Counted from the stretch's first letter, positions 42,494 to 50,995 are shown. The stretch: 64,000 bases of DNA from Streptomyces sp. A012304 (GCF_026008495.1 NZ_BQUN01000116.1:33277-97276), one strand, 5' to 3'. A program made the numbers and translations. Notes: generated by a model not told the origin, from the letters alone.

Positions 42494-44122
42494 TCAGCGC
42501 GTCGATCCCGTCGCCCCGGTCGGAGCCTCGGCGTCCGGCTGCCGGCGACGGCCTTCCCGGGCGGTCGGCAGGTGCGGCGTGACCAGGAAACCGGCGAGAG
42601 CGATGCCGCCGGTGGCCAGGATCGCCGCTTTCAGACCGTCCAGCTGCGCGGAGGCGTAGGAGTCCGCGACGGCGTCGACCTCGGCCGGCGGCAGCCCGGC
42701 ACGCTCGGCCGCCGAGCGCACCTGATCGGTGGGGACGAAGGTGATCCCGGCCTGGAGGGCGACACCGACCTGTTCGCGGGTCTGTTCGGACAGCTGCGGA
42801 TCGTCGTCCACCTGCGTGGTGAAGGCGTGGGCCAGCGCACCGATCAGAATGGACCCGATGAGCGCGGTGCCCAGCGCGGAGCCCAGATTCTGGGCCGTGA
42901 ACTGGAGCCCTCCGGCCTCACTGCGTTCCTCCTCGCCGACGCCGGACTGGACGACGTTGCCCAGTTGCGAGGCGAGCAGGCCCACGCCCACGCCCAGCAG
43001 GGCCATGGCTCCGGCGAACTGCGCGTCGTCGATGACCGGGTCGACGGTGGCCAGCAGCCACACGATGGCCGCCACCAAGGTCACCAGGGCCAGCCGGACC
43101 ACCCGGCGCGGCCCCATGACCCGCCCCAGCGACGACGCGGACAGGGAGGTCACGAGCATGGTGGCGGACACCGGGAGCAGACGCAGGCCCGTCTCGAAGG
43201 CGTCGAACCCCTGCACCACCTGCAAGTACAGCGGGATCGTGAAGAACAGCCCCAGCAGGATGAGGTTCTGGCTCAGCAGCGTCATCAGACCGGACCGCAG
43301 CACGGGCCTGCCCAGCAGGGACAGGTGTACGAGGGGGTCGGCGCCCTGGTGCTCCCGCCGCCGTTCCCAGTGCCGGAAGAGCTCCAGGACGGCCGCCCCG
43401 GCGCCGACGACGAACAGCGTCGGGGCGAAGCCCAGGACGGTGAAAGGGGGGTTGCGGGGCTGCACCCATCCCCAGGTGCTGCTCTGCAGCACGCCGAGCA
43501 CGCCCAGCCCCAGTCCGGCCGCGGAGAGCACCGCGCCGACCCCGTCCAGCCGGGGGCGCGGGCCGCTCGGGGCGGGCGTCGCGATCACCCTGCGGCACAG
43601 CAGGACGGCCGCGACGACCACCACCTCGCCTGCGAAGACCAGCCGCCAGGTCAGGTACGTCGTCACCCAGCCGCCCAGCAGCGGGCCGACCGCGATCCCG
43701 GCGCCGGCGAGCCCGCCGATGACCGCGTACGCGACGGCCCGGTCCTTCCCGCGATACGACTCCGCGACGAGGGCGGCCATGGCCGGCAGCACCATGGCCG
43801 CACCGAGCCCTTCGATGACGGACCAGCCCAGCGCGAGGACCCACAACGTGGGTGCCACAGCGGTCAGGGCGGACCCCACGCCGTAGACGACCAGCCCCAG
43901 CAGGAACATGCGGCGCCGCCCCAGGATGTCCCCGAACCTGCCACCGGTGATCATGAAGGCTGCCATGACGAGCGCGTACAGCGTGATGACGGCCTGGATG
44001 GCGGTGACCTCGGTGTCGAAGTCCTCGACCAGCTGACTGATGGACACGTTCATGACGGAGGTGTCCAGGACCATCAGGAACTGCGCCGTACCGAGGACGA
44101 TCAGAGCCCGCCAGTGCTTCAC
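42494..44122 (-). CDS. MFS drug transporter, 14-helix (DHA2) type
   Basis: 542-residue major facilitator pump of the DHA2 group. VLDTSVMNVSISQL (start of helix 1), GGRFGDILGRRRMFLLG (motif A between helices 2 and 3), and a long C-terminal region with a soluble loop near residue 420 are typical. It should export drugs or metabolites by proton antiport. GTG 44122 was chosen for GAGGTGG five bases upstream. The partial palindrome at 44241-44259 lies upstream and the small membrane gene follows. Confidence 0.92.
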   Translation of the reverse strand: MKHWRALIVLGTAQFLMVLDTSVMNVSISQLVEDFDTEVTAIQAVITLYALVMAAFMITGGRFGDILGRRRMFLLGLVVYGVGSALTAVAPTLWVLALGWSVIEGLGAAMVLPAMAALVAESYRGKDRAVAYAVIGGLAGAGIAVGPLLGGWVTTYLTWRLVFAGEVVVVAAVLLCRRVIATPAPSGPRPRLDGVGAVLSAAGLGLGVLGVLQSSTWGWVQPRNPPFTVLGFAPTLFVVGAGAAVLELFRHWERRREHQGADPLVHLSLLGRPVLRSGLMTLLSQNLILLGLFFTIPLYLQVVQGFDAFETGLRLLPVSATMLVTSLSASSLGRVMGPRRVVRLALVTLVAAIVWLLATVDPVIDDAQFAGAMALLGVGVGLLASQLGNVVQSGVGEEERSEAGGLQFTAQNLGSALGTALIGSILIGALAHAFTTQVDDDPQLSEQTREQVGVALQAGITFVPTDQVRSAAERAGLPPAEVDAVADSYASAQLDGLKAAILATGGIALAGFLVTPHLPTAREGRRRQPDAEAPTGATGSTR

Positions 44123-44240
44123 GCTGTCCACCTCGCAGAGTTGTCCAGCTCGGGTACGCCCGCCGGAGCAGGCGGGGCCGGGCCACGGCGCACGCCTCGC
44201 CGCTACTCCTCCCATCTCACCCCCAGCGCGAGCCCCGTGC

Positions 44241-44259
44241 CTCACCCGCCACGGGGGAA
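44241..44259. promoter_or_regulatory. Partial CTCACCC palindrome, copy 3
   Basis: CTCACCCGCCACGGGGGAA: left arm exact, right arm 5 of 7 (GGGGGAA instead of GGGTGAG). It lies between the divergent MFS gene and the 321-residue membrane protein gene, in promoter position for both. Confidence 0.35.
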
Positions 44260-44355
44260 GGGCCGCGCCGCGGTGGTGTGCGCCGTGGGGAGGGCGGGCG
44301 CCGACTTCGACGGTGAGCCGGGGGCGATCAAGGCGATTCGTGGTAGATACGACAT

Positions 44356-45321
44356 GTGCCGCACCGGGCGAACCCGAGACCGGAGGGCTCCCGCAAGGAG
44401 CCCTCGCCTGAACGCTCGCTGCTGGCGTCGGTCGTCACCGATCCCGGGCACCTCCCCGAACTCCTCGCCGACTTCGCCGTCCGCCACATCGGGCCGGCCG
44501 TGCCCGAAGCGATCGCCGCGCTTCGGCGGAGACACCCCGGCGCCACCGAGACGGAACTCCGGGCCCGGGTGGTCGCCCGCGGCCGACGGACCGTCGTGTC
44601 GGAGGGATCCATCGTCGGCGGCCCGTTCCTCGCGCTCATTCCCCTCGCGTTCTGCGCTGCGCTGCTCCGCCAGGCACGTACGGTCCTGGAGCTGGCCGCT
44701 CTCGACGGCCGCGACCCCACGGCGAGCGCCCGCGCCGGCGAACTCCTCGTCCTGCAGGGCGTGTACGAGGACACCCGACAGGCCCAGGACGCGCTTGCCC
44801 GCACCGGACGCGCCGCCGGCGCACCCGCCCGCTGGAAGCGATGGGCGGCCCTGTGGAACGTCACCCTGCGCATGGCCCACCTTCTCGGCATCCTCGCGCC
44901 GGCCGACGGGAGCCAGGACGCGGGCCGGCGCGTACGCCGGGTCACCGTCCAGGCTTGGCGGTGGCTGCTCCTCGGCGTGGTCCTCCTGGTCGGACTGGTC
45001 GCGCCCCTCGTCTGGCTCCCGTACATGGCGGTGGTCTACCGGCGTGCCGACGCCCGCCTGGCGGACCGTGTCCTCGCCTACTACTTCGCCGACACCGCAC
45101 CCGCCCCGCGCCGCCGGACCTCCCGCCTCGAACCGGAAGTGATGGCGGCCGTACTCCGTGCGTCCATCTCCCTCCTCGTACCGCTCGTCCTGACCGCCGT
45201 GACCTTCCTGACCGGCCTGCGCATCGCCGAGAGCCGCTGGCCGGTCCTCGGCATCACCCTGGCCACGGCCTCCGCCGGGGTCGGCGCACTCTGGTACTGG
45301 CACCGCCGCCGGCGGCATTGA
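44356..45321 (+). CDS. Unrecognised membrane protein
   Basis: 321-residue protein starting at GTG 44356. The first 85 residues are soluble and helical (LLASVVTDPGHLPELLADFA...), followed by membrane segments near 90-110, 205-230, 270-292 and 295-312. A segment WKRWAALWNVTLRMAHLLGI may be a further amphipathic helix. No family is recognised and no catalytic motif is seen. Its transcript ends at a clear hairpin at 45391-45410. It is the last host gene before the integrated element. Confidence 0.75.
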   Translation: MPHRANPRPEGSRKEPSPERSLLASVVTDPGHLPELLADFAVRHIGPAVPEAIAALRRRHPGATETELRARVVARGRRTVVSEGSIVGGPFLALIPLAFCAALLRQARTVLELAALDGRDPTASARAGELLVLQGVYEDTRQAQDALARTGRAAGAPARWKRWAALWNVTLRMAHLLGILAPADGSQDAGRRVRRVTVQAWRWLLLGVVLLVGLVAPLVWLPYMAVVYRRADARLADRVLAYYFADTAPAPRRRTSRLEPEVMAAVLRASISLLVPLVLTAVTFLTGLRIAESRWPVLGITLATASAGVGALWYWHRRRRH

Positions 45322-45372
45322 CCGGTGGTGCCCTGTCCGTCGGGGTCACGTCATGGGCCGCCTGACGGGACC

Positions 45373-45387
45373 TGTCAACACATGACA
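45373..45387. other. Short inverted repeat before the element
   Basis: TGTCAACACATGACA: 5-base arms and 5-base spacer, four bases before the terminator hairpin. Its role is unknown. Confidence 0.35.
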
Positions 45388-45390
45388 AGG

Positions 45391-45410
45391 GCGGGGCCCG
45401 AAAGCCCCGC
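45391..45410 (+). terminator. Hairpin overlapping the left end of the element
   Basis: GCGGGGC (45391-45397), six-base loop, GCCCCGC (45404-45410). The right arm lies inside the left direct repeat; at the other end of the element the same right arm (53517-53523) has no left arm. This shows that the left flank is the original host arrangement. Confidence 0.7.
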
Positions 45411-45508
45411 CCGAACCCCGCGAAACCTCAGCTCACGGCCACACCAAGCAGTAAGGCTGATGCCCCGCCTCGTGCAGCCGATGGCTGAAGTCCTGCCACT
45501 CGTGCAGC
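45398..45508. repeat. attL-like direct repeat
   Basis: 111-base copy of the 3' end of the gene at 53546-53977 plus its downstream region. On the minus strand it encodes the terminal LHEWQDFSHRLHEAGHQPYC-type residues and TGA at 45433-45435, without the rest of the gene. Compared with the right copy there are four mismatches, at 45451 and 45484-45486. Confidence 0.85.
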
Positions 45509-45657
45509 GAATGGTGACGGGAGGGCGCTGACCTGGGGTTTGGCAAGGAAATGTGCTTAAACCCGGTGAACGGGGCTATCCAGGACGACTCCGACGCCGT
45601 GATGACACCAGCCACACCGAGATGTTCTCACCCATGTACGGCTGCCTAAGACACCCG

Positions 45658-46122
45658 TCAGTCGGGCAGGTTGCCGTCGCCGCCCAGGTTGGCGACTATA
45701 CGTCGCAGGACGTTGACTGTGGTCACGAAGTCGGCCGTATCAATGCCTTCGTGCATCTGCTTATGTACGCGCAAGTTGCGCTCCCTGGCCCGCAGCCGCC
45801 CGTCCTCTCCTGCCTCGGTCAAAGTCATGAGCCCTGCGTCTTCGGTCAGCCAACCGCGTGCGACAAGGTCATCGAAGACACTATTGAAGTCGATCCCGAG
45901 GTCCTCGTACTTCGCCAGCCGCTCGATCAACATGGCGCGGGTCCACTTACCCGGCTCCCCGGCAACGTGGTTGAGTGTCCACCAATGCGGCTGCGTGAGA
46001 TCCTCCACCGCTAACTGCGCACGGAGGGCACAGACCACCTGCCGGTATGCCTCGCCAGTCCATGAACCGATGGGCTGAGCAGCCAACTCCTCCTGCGAGT
46101 ACTCCCTGAGCGTCACGCTCAC
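45658..46122 (-). CDS. Winged-helix-like protein with TTA codon
   Basis: 154-residue protein from GTG 46122 with AAGGAGG five bases upstream. The order of helices and the segment WTRAMLIERLAKYEDLGIDF...LVARGWLTED...LTEAGEDGRLRARERN resemble a MarR-like winged helix, with an added N-terminus containing HWWTLNHVAGEPGKW. Codon use is less GC-biased than in the neighbours, and one Leu is TTA (near 46012-46014), so translation should depend on the bldA tRNA and occur late in growth. Part of the integrated element; role unknown. Confidence 0.78.
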   Translation of the reverse strand: MSVTLREYSQEELAAQPIGSWTGEAYRQVVCALRAQLAVEDLTQPHWWTLNHVAGEPGKWTRAMLIERLAKYEDLGIDFNSVFDDLVARGWLTEDAGLMTLTEAGEDGRLRARERNLRVHKQMHEGIDTADFVTTVNVLRRIVANLGGDGNLPD

Positions 46123-46335
46123 GTGCCCCTCCTTCTCGTGATCGACAGAACGCGATCACCGTAGACCCTCAGGTTCAGTTGAGGTCAAGGCGTTTCAGGA
46201 CCCGTTCGCAGCGTCACGCGAGGCCGAACCCCGAGGGGCGCGGCCCACCTCAGAGAGCACAAACGGGACAGCCCTTACGAGCTCGTGCACGGTAGGCGGT
46301 GAGGCGTCGAGTTCTCGATCGTCGATCATGGTCGT

Positions 46336-46980
46336 GTGGTGGGGAACACGTCTCGTGCAGTGATCATTAGCGATCGGAGGATCACCGGCCTGTCGGCTGG
46401 CGTGATCGCTGAACTCGTCGCTGAGGTAGGACCGTTGTGGCACGAACGACACCAGGCCAAGCTCGCGTCCAGGCCGCGGCAGCGGGCTGTGGGAGCGGGT
46501 GCGAAGCACCGGCTGGTGTTCGTCGACCGGCTCCTGGCGACGCTCGTGCATCTGCGCCATGCCGTCACTCATGACGTGCTGGCCTGCTGGTTCGGTGTGG
46601 ACCGCTCCACGATCACCCGTGCCGTCGGCGAGGTGCGGCCCCTGCTCGCCGAGCGAGGGTGCACCATCAGTCCCGGTGTGCGGCTGCGGACACTGGCCGA
46701 GGTCATCGACCACCTCGGAACCAGCGGGAAGACCGGCATCATCGACGGAACCGAGATCCGCGTCAGGCGCCCGGCCGCCGGCCGCAAGGACCGGGACAAG
46801 TTCATCTCCGGCAAGAGCAAGCAGAACGCGGTCAAGACCATGGTCGTCACGGACGGCGACGGCCGCATCCTCTTCTGCAGCCCGGCCCAGCACGGCAGCT
46901 GCGCAGACATCACCCACGCCCGCCAGTTAGGGCTGGTCAGGCTCCTGGACGGCGGCCCCGCACTGGAGATCCTCGCGGAT
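46336..46980 (+). pseudogene. Truncated IS5-type transposase
   Basis: About 215 residues of an IS5-family transposase: an N-terminal HTH (HDVLACWFGVDRSTITRAVGEV), then the first DDE Asp in IIDGTEIRVRRP and the second region near ADITHARQL and EILAD. After EILADA the sequence diverges, so the last third with the catalytic Glu is missing; the frame stays open to 47034 by chance. One Leu is TTA. Only the left part of the insertion sequence remains, and its right end was replaced by an unrelated fragment. Confidence 0.8.
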
Positions 46981-47326
46981 GCCCGCTATCGAATACGCCC
47001 ACGGCAGCACACCGGCCTTCGGCCGAATGCCTGACGGCTACTGGACTGCCACCTACGACCACGCGCACAGCCGGGTCAGCGGCGTGCTCATCGTCGACAA
47101 CCCAGCACCCTGGACCTGGACGAAGAACACCCCCGTTCTCTGGCAAAGTCCCGACCCCAGCTCGATTCCAGCCCCCGTCCTTCCTGCCTGGGCAACCGCA
47201 GGGCTGGTCGAGGCCCAAGTCGAACACCGGACAGCAGCTTGCCCCACCCACACCGCCCTCGGTCTGCCCAAGCACTGGCCGGTTGGTGACGCTTTCCCCC
47301 GACGTCCTCTGAGCAACCCAAGCTGA
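46979..47326 (+). pseudogene. Orphan fragment fused to the IS break
   Basis: A 115-residue open frame that begins at an ATG created exactly at the transposase break. The text (DGYWTATYDHAH, GVLIVDNPAPWTW, PAPVLPAWATAGLVEAQ) looks like a real actinobacterial protein rather than random sequence, but there is no RBS and the start is missing. Best read as the remnant of an unidentified gene cut by the insertion. I do not recognise the family. Confidence 0.4.
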
Positions 47327-47411
47327 CTGTAAGGGCGCGGAAGCAAGCTGACGGACCTCATGCAAGATCGCGGCTGACGCCGCTGGTTTCATACCGAGGA
47401 CCCCGGAGCAC

Positions 47412-48218
47412 CTACCCCTTGGCAAGGACATACGCGAGTGTCGCCGCCCGCTCTGCCATCCCCCGCTTCCACGGGATCCCGTCTTCCTCGGCGATCTCTC
47501 GCCACAGTGCCGCGGTGGCCACGCCGAACGCCGCGAGGGCTTCCGGTTCGGCGTCCCGCCATGACGGGAAGCGGCCCGCGAAGGCGACCACCTCTTCCAC
47601 CGGGTGGCCGGAGTCCATGAGCCGCAGTGCCAGGGCGCCCGGGTCGATCCATGCTGCACCTCGCGTCGGCCACGCCCAGTCGACGAGCCGGGCCCGTGTG
47701 CCGACGATCAGTACGTTATCCGTGGCGAAGTCGGTGTGCAGGAGGGTGTCACCGCTGAAGTACTGCAACGTCCCCGGCGGGGCGTAGTCCGCCCACCGGT
47801 CGACAGCGTCCTTGATCTCGATGTCGGCCGGGGCCGTGACTGCTTGTAGTTCGGTGAGCGCGGCTTCCATGAGCGGCAGGTCGGGTGAGCCGGGCGCGTA
47901 GTCGGCGTGGCGGCCGTCGACCACCTCGTAGCCGAGAAGGCTCCAGCCATCGAGCTCCAGGTGCCAGTACAGGCGTGGGCAGGACGCCGGAAGATGCGGG
48001 GCGATCGCCGCCTCGCGGCGCTGTGCACCGACCTGGGGGTGGTCGGTCGGGATGCCCTTCACGAAGACCCGGCCGCTTTCGGTCTCCAGGACGGAGGCGA
48101 TGCCGGAGTTCATGCCGCCCGGCGCGGTGGCCGCCTGATGGACGGCGCCGGTTTTGTCGGCGATGGCCCGGCGGATGCCGGCGGGGAGCTGCTCGAAGGG
48201 GATGCGGGACATGGACAC
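47412..48218 (-). CDS. Aminoglycoside phosphotransferase-fold kinase in the RiPP operon
   Basis: 268-residue APH/choline-kinase-fold protein. Lys54 in VFVKG binds ATP, HTDFATDN (161-168) is the catalytic loop (usual form HGDLHPGN), and LVDWAWP (Asp180) replaces IDFE/DFG as the metal motif. The GTG start 48218 has GAGGA seven bases upstream; ATG 48212 is two codons further. It is the last gene of the operon after the radical SAM and precursor genes, 116 bases after the precursor stop. It could phosphorylate the peptide or be a resistance enzyme; neither can be decided. Confidence 0.85.
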   Translation of the reverse strand: MSMSRIPFEQLPAGIRRAIADKTGAVHQAATAPGGMNSGIASVLETESGRVFVKGIPTDHPQVGAQRREAAIAPHLPASCPRLYWHLELDGWSLLGYEVVDGRHADYAPGSPDLPLMEAALTELQAVTAPADIEIKDAVDRWADYAPPGTLQYFSGDTLLHTDFATDNVLIVGTRARLVDWAWPTRGAAWIDPGALALRLMDSGHPVEEVVAFAGRFPSWRDAEPEALAAFGVATAALWREIAEEDGIPWKRGMAERAATLAYVLAKG

Positions 48219-48334
48219 GCGCGGTTCCTCAGGGGTGCTCGGGTACAAGGGAGTGCCGCCCCGGCCAGGGTACGGCCGGGACGGCACTGAAGGGGTGGAA
48301 CGAGCGGGCGGCACGGGCGCCGCCCGTGGTGGAT

Positions 48335-48547
48335 CTAGTACGGCTGGTCGTCACCGGCCGAGCAGCTGCACTCGGCGCCCTCGGCGGCCTCGTCCAGGTC
48401 GGCGAGGATCTGGAACTCGTCGTCCTTGATCGACGCGGTGGTCAGCGGTACCGGCAGAACACCGGTCGGGCCGTCCGCCGGGCGTCGGCCGATGGTGAGC
48501 GTGACCGGTTCGCTGGGCGGGGTCAGGATTGCGGTGGACGGAGTCAT
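48335..48547 (-). CDS. Putative RiPP precursor peptide
   Basis: 70-residue peptide. Its ATG overlaps the stop of the radical SAM gene (ATGA) and GGAGG lies nine bases upstream, so it is co-translated with the enzyme. The N-terminal half is a flexible Pro/Thr-rich leader (VLPVPLTTASIKDDEF), with a DEFQILADLDE segment around Phe45, like the FxLD motif of Streptomyces lanthipeptide leaders. The C-terminus is AECSCSAGDDQPY, with Cys60 and Cys62 as possible modification sites (thioether, sactipeptide-type or cyclophane). Acidic, no signal peptide. A small substrate gene right next to a radical SAM enzyme is the typical layout of a ribosomally made, post-translationally modified peptide. Confidence 0.7.
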   Translation of the reverse strand: MTPSTAILTPPSEPVTLTIGRRPADGPTGVLPVPLTTASIKDDEFQILADLDEAAEGAECSCSAGDDQPY

Positions 48548-49704
48548 GATCCGTAACCTCCATGCTGGCAGTAGAACTCTCGTCGGTCCCCCGCCTCCTG
48601 GTAGAGCCTGGCCAGCGGTCGGCATGTGCGGCACGTGCCGACCTTCGTGCAGCCGGAGCATCCACCGGTGCGGAGCTGTAGGGACTCGGCGACCGCGCCG
48701 AGTCGGGGGAGGGCTTCGACGCCCTCGGTGATGAGGTTCACGCTCGGGTCACGGCCGACCTTGCAGATCGACGCGATGCCGTGCGGGTTGACGTGGAAGA
48801 ACGTGTGGCCGGCGTTGCAGCCGGTGAAGATGCTGCGGGCCTTGAGATGGCCCAGTGCCTGCGTCGCCAGGGGGTTCGCCTCGCCGTCGATCGTGGGCGA
48901 CATGTTCGTGAAGACCTGGTGAGGGAAGCCGTACGACTTCGAGAGGCGCACCATCGCGTCTGTCTCGTGCGCGTTGCCGTCCGACACGATCACGTTCAGG
49001 CGGACCGGCAGCTTGTCCTCGCGGGCGGCATCCAGGCCCTTCAGAAACCGGCCGAACGCCCCGCGATTCCGCGTCACCTTGTCGTACGTTTCGGCGGTGG
49101 CTCCGTAGACGCTCAGGGTCAGTCGGTACGGCCGGTGGCGGGCGAACAGGTCCCGGATCGGCTGCTTCCGCAGCGAGGAGCCGTTCGACGAGACCTGGAC
49201 CATCATCCCGAGCTGGTGGGCGTACTCGTACGCCGCGCCGAACTCGCGGTCGATCAGCGCCTCACCGCCTGTGATCTGCAACCACAGGACACCGGCGTCC
49301 CTCAGTGTCTGGAGCAGCGTCTGCTTACCGGCCCAGTCCAGGCCCTCGAACCGCTTCTCCCCGAGGTAGCAGAACTCGCAGTCGTAGTCGCAGCCGAGGT
49401 TGATTTCCCACGACGCCTTGCCGTACCCGTACAGCGACCGCTCGCGGACGAGGACGATGTCGCCGACCGGCGACGAGGACAGCTCGGTCCCCCACGCTTG
49501 CCTCGCCGCGTCGGCCAGCCAGTCCGGGACGGATCGGCCTTCAGCGCCGGCGGCCCGCAGCTCCTCGTAGCGGACCTCCGGGATGCGCACGCCGGCCGCC
49601 CGGCCGGGCCTGACGAGGAGGTACTGGGCGAGAAACGGGCTGGCCACGAGCTGCGGAGCTACTTTGGGCCGCAGCCTCTTGCCGTTGGTCTTCGTCTCGA
49701 TCAT
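48544..49704 (-). CDS. Radical SAM peptide maturase
   Basis: 386-residue radical SAM enzyme. The CxxxCxxC cluster motif is Cys105, Cys109 and Cys112 (LGCDYDCEFCYLG), followed by the GGE motif (TGGEALID). The C-terminal 100 residues carry at least seven further Cys (CNAG, CKVG, CSGCTKVGTCRTC, FYCQHGG), typical of SPASM or twitch auxiliary iron-sulfur clusters of peptide-modifying enzymes. An N-terminal 85-residue part before the core may bind the leader. ATG 49704 has GGAGG five bases upstream. The overlapping 70-residue peptide gene is its likely substrate. The linkage formed cannot be predicted from sequence. Confidence 0.9.
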   Translation of the reverse strand: MIETKTNGKRLRPKVAPQLVASPFLAQYLLVRPGRAAGVRIPEVRYEELRAAGAEGRSVPDWLADAARQAWGTELSSSPVGDIVLVRERSLYGYGKASWEINLGCDYDCEFCYLGEKRFEGLDWAGKQTLLQTLRDAGVLWLQITGGEALIDREFGAAYEYAHQLGMMVQVSSNGSSLRKQPIRDLFARHRPYRLTLSVYGATAETYDKVTRNRGAFGRFLKGLDAAREDKLPVRLNVIVSDGNAHETDAMVRLSKSYGFPHQVFTNMSPTIDGEANPLATQALGHLKARSIFTGCNAGHTFFHVNPHGIASICKVGRDPSVNLITEGVEALPRLGAVAESLQLRTGGCSGCTKVGTCRTCRPLARLYQEAGDRREFYCQHGGYGS

Positions 49705-49807
49705 TGGACCTCCACGAGGTGGGTGCGAGGGGTTGGTCGGGCCTGGTGGTGGGCGGCGATCAGGTTGGCCCCGCGCTCGGCCGGTGGGTCCCTTCACCAA
49801 GCGCGGG

Positions 49808-49948
49808 TCAGGGCGTGGGCCGTGCGGTCGAGGCGGCCACGCCGATCACGAAGCCGCACGAGGCGGACACGAGCACGATCAGCAGTGGTCCGGCGTAGCG
49901 GGCGGCTCTGGATACCTGGGTGGCGACACGGCGGTTCACGGCTTCCAC
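49808..49948 (-). CDS. Small one-helix membrane protein
   Basis: 46-residue protein from GTG 49948 with GGAGG five bases upstream, overlapping the end of the upstream gene by 13 bases. A basic start (AVNRRVATQVSRAARYAG) is followed by one hydrophobic stretch (PLLIVLVSASCGFVIGVA). It lies in the same operon just before the radical SAM gene. It could be an immunity or export factor or simply a small membrane protein. No relative is recognised. Confidence 0.5.
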   Translation of the reverse strand: MEAVNRRVATQVSRAARYAGPLLIVLVSASCGFVIGVAASTARPTP

Positions 49949-50580
49949 CAGGCCCTCCACGGGCGGGTGATGATCTCCCGGTACGTATGGTGTGAGGGGC
50001 TGCGGCCACCATGCGTGAACACCCAGCTCTGCGGTTCGGCGAAGTCGGTGCCGGACAGTGAGGTTTGGCCACAGACCGCGCACTGCATCGCGTACGTGGT
50101 GGGCTCGGCGTCGGGTTCCCGGTCGGGCTGGAGGGTCCACCACTTGCGGCACATGATCGCGCGGCTGGTCATCGAACCGACTCCAGAGTTGTGGCGACGT
50201 GGGTGCTGGAGAGCGGTGCGGAGGGCATGCGTGTCGGTGAGGGTGTCGTCGTCGGGTAGCTCGCACCATCCGCCGAACCAGCCGTCGAGCAGTTCCAGGC
50301 CGGGGGCGACGAGCCAGGAGTCGGCGGAGAGGTGCCGTACCGGCAGATCGTCCCAGCTGGCTTGGGAGCCGGTCGGGACGGCGTAGTAGAGACGCCCGTT
50401 GGGCCTGTCGTAGAGCACGGGGCCGACGGAGGCACCGGTGCCGCGCAGGTAGGCCAGAGCCAAGAGGCCGATCTCGGCCGAGGTGCGCACGACGTCCCAG
50501 CCGTCGCCGACCTTCAGTAGCCGCAGTCCCGGCACGTCGTTCACCATGGGCGCACTTCGCAACGCGTCACGCACGGACAT
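49936..50580 (-). CDS. Uncharacterised protein with DUF7848-like C-terminus
   Basis: 214-residue protein from ATG 50580 with GGGAGG seven bases upstream. The first 137 residues (VNDVPGLRLLKVGDGWDVV..., GPVLYDRPNGRLYYAVP..., DSWLVAPGLELLDGW) resemble the small hypothetical proteins common on Streptomyces elements. The last 75 (YAMQCAVCGQTS, HHTYREIITRPWRAW) match the DUF7848 type, with a Cys pair (CAVC) and His residues that may bind zinc. The fusion of the two parts in one frame is unusual. Part of the radical SAM operon. Confidence 0.7.
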   Translation of the reverse strand: MSVRDALRSAPMVNDVPGLRLLKVGDGWDVVRTSAEIGLLALAYLRGTGASVGPVLYDRPNGRLYYAVPTGSQASWDDLPVRHLSADSWLVAPGLELLDGWFGGWCELPDDDTLTDTHALRTALQHPRRHNSGVGSMTSRAIMCRKWWTLQPDREPDAEPTTYAMQCAVCGQTSLSGTDFAEPQSWVFTHGGRSPSHHTYREIITRPWRAWWKP

Positions 50581-50995
50581 CACACACCTCCCTGCGGCCG
50601 CAGACTTTGGCTTGCGCTGAGCGAAGAGGCGGATCGCGTGGTCGGCTGAGAGGGCGGACCACAATCAGACGAGCGCCTGTTGCTGTTATCTGCCGCTCGC
50701 GCTCGGTGCCGAGGCCCTTCGGGCCGAGGTGGCTGAGAGCTGGAACTACGGCCCCGTAGGCATCGGGGAGTTCGAGCGCGTCGAGCAGACCGACGAAGGC
50801 GGGGGAGCGGACGATCACTGTGGCGTCGCGGTCGGTGAAGACGCCGCACAAGGCTAGTTCGTGCCGGTCGCAGTATTCGGTGAGGCAGTCGACGAGAGCC
50901 GTATGGCGAGGTAGGCCGCCGGTGACGTGACGCAGGTAGCCGAAGACCTGAGGGAAGGCGATGGGGCGGCGTTCGGTGATGAGGTCGTCGTCCAT
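50567..50995 (-). CDS. Uncharacterised protein, first gene of the RiPP-like operon
   Basis: 142-residue protein (ATG 50995; GTG 51001 possible), with its stop overlapping the next start by 14 bases. The middle (TALVDCLTEYCDRHELALCGVFTDRDATVIVRSPAFVGLLDAL) has a pattern like the N-terminal domain of serine recombinases, but the catalytic part and DNA-binding domain are missing, so recombination is not claimed. The C-terminus is basic. Divergent from the HTH/TPR regulator with 119 bases between them; the shared promoter region should be controlled by that regulator. Confidence 0.7.
   Translation of the reverse strand: MDDDLITERRPIAFPQVFGYLRHVTGGLPRHTALVDCLTEYCDRHELALCGVFTDRDATVIVRSPAFVGLLDALELPDAYGAVVPALSHLGPKGLGTERERQITATGARLIVVRPLSRPRDPPLRSAQAKVCGRREVCDVRA

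Noticed and set aside
45391..45508. tRNA gene as the integration site
   Set aside because: No cloverleaf or T-loop sequence; the repeat corresponds to the coding 3' end of the gene at 53546-53977.
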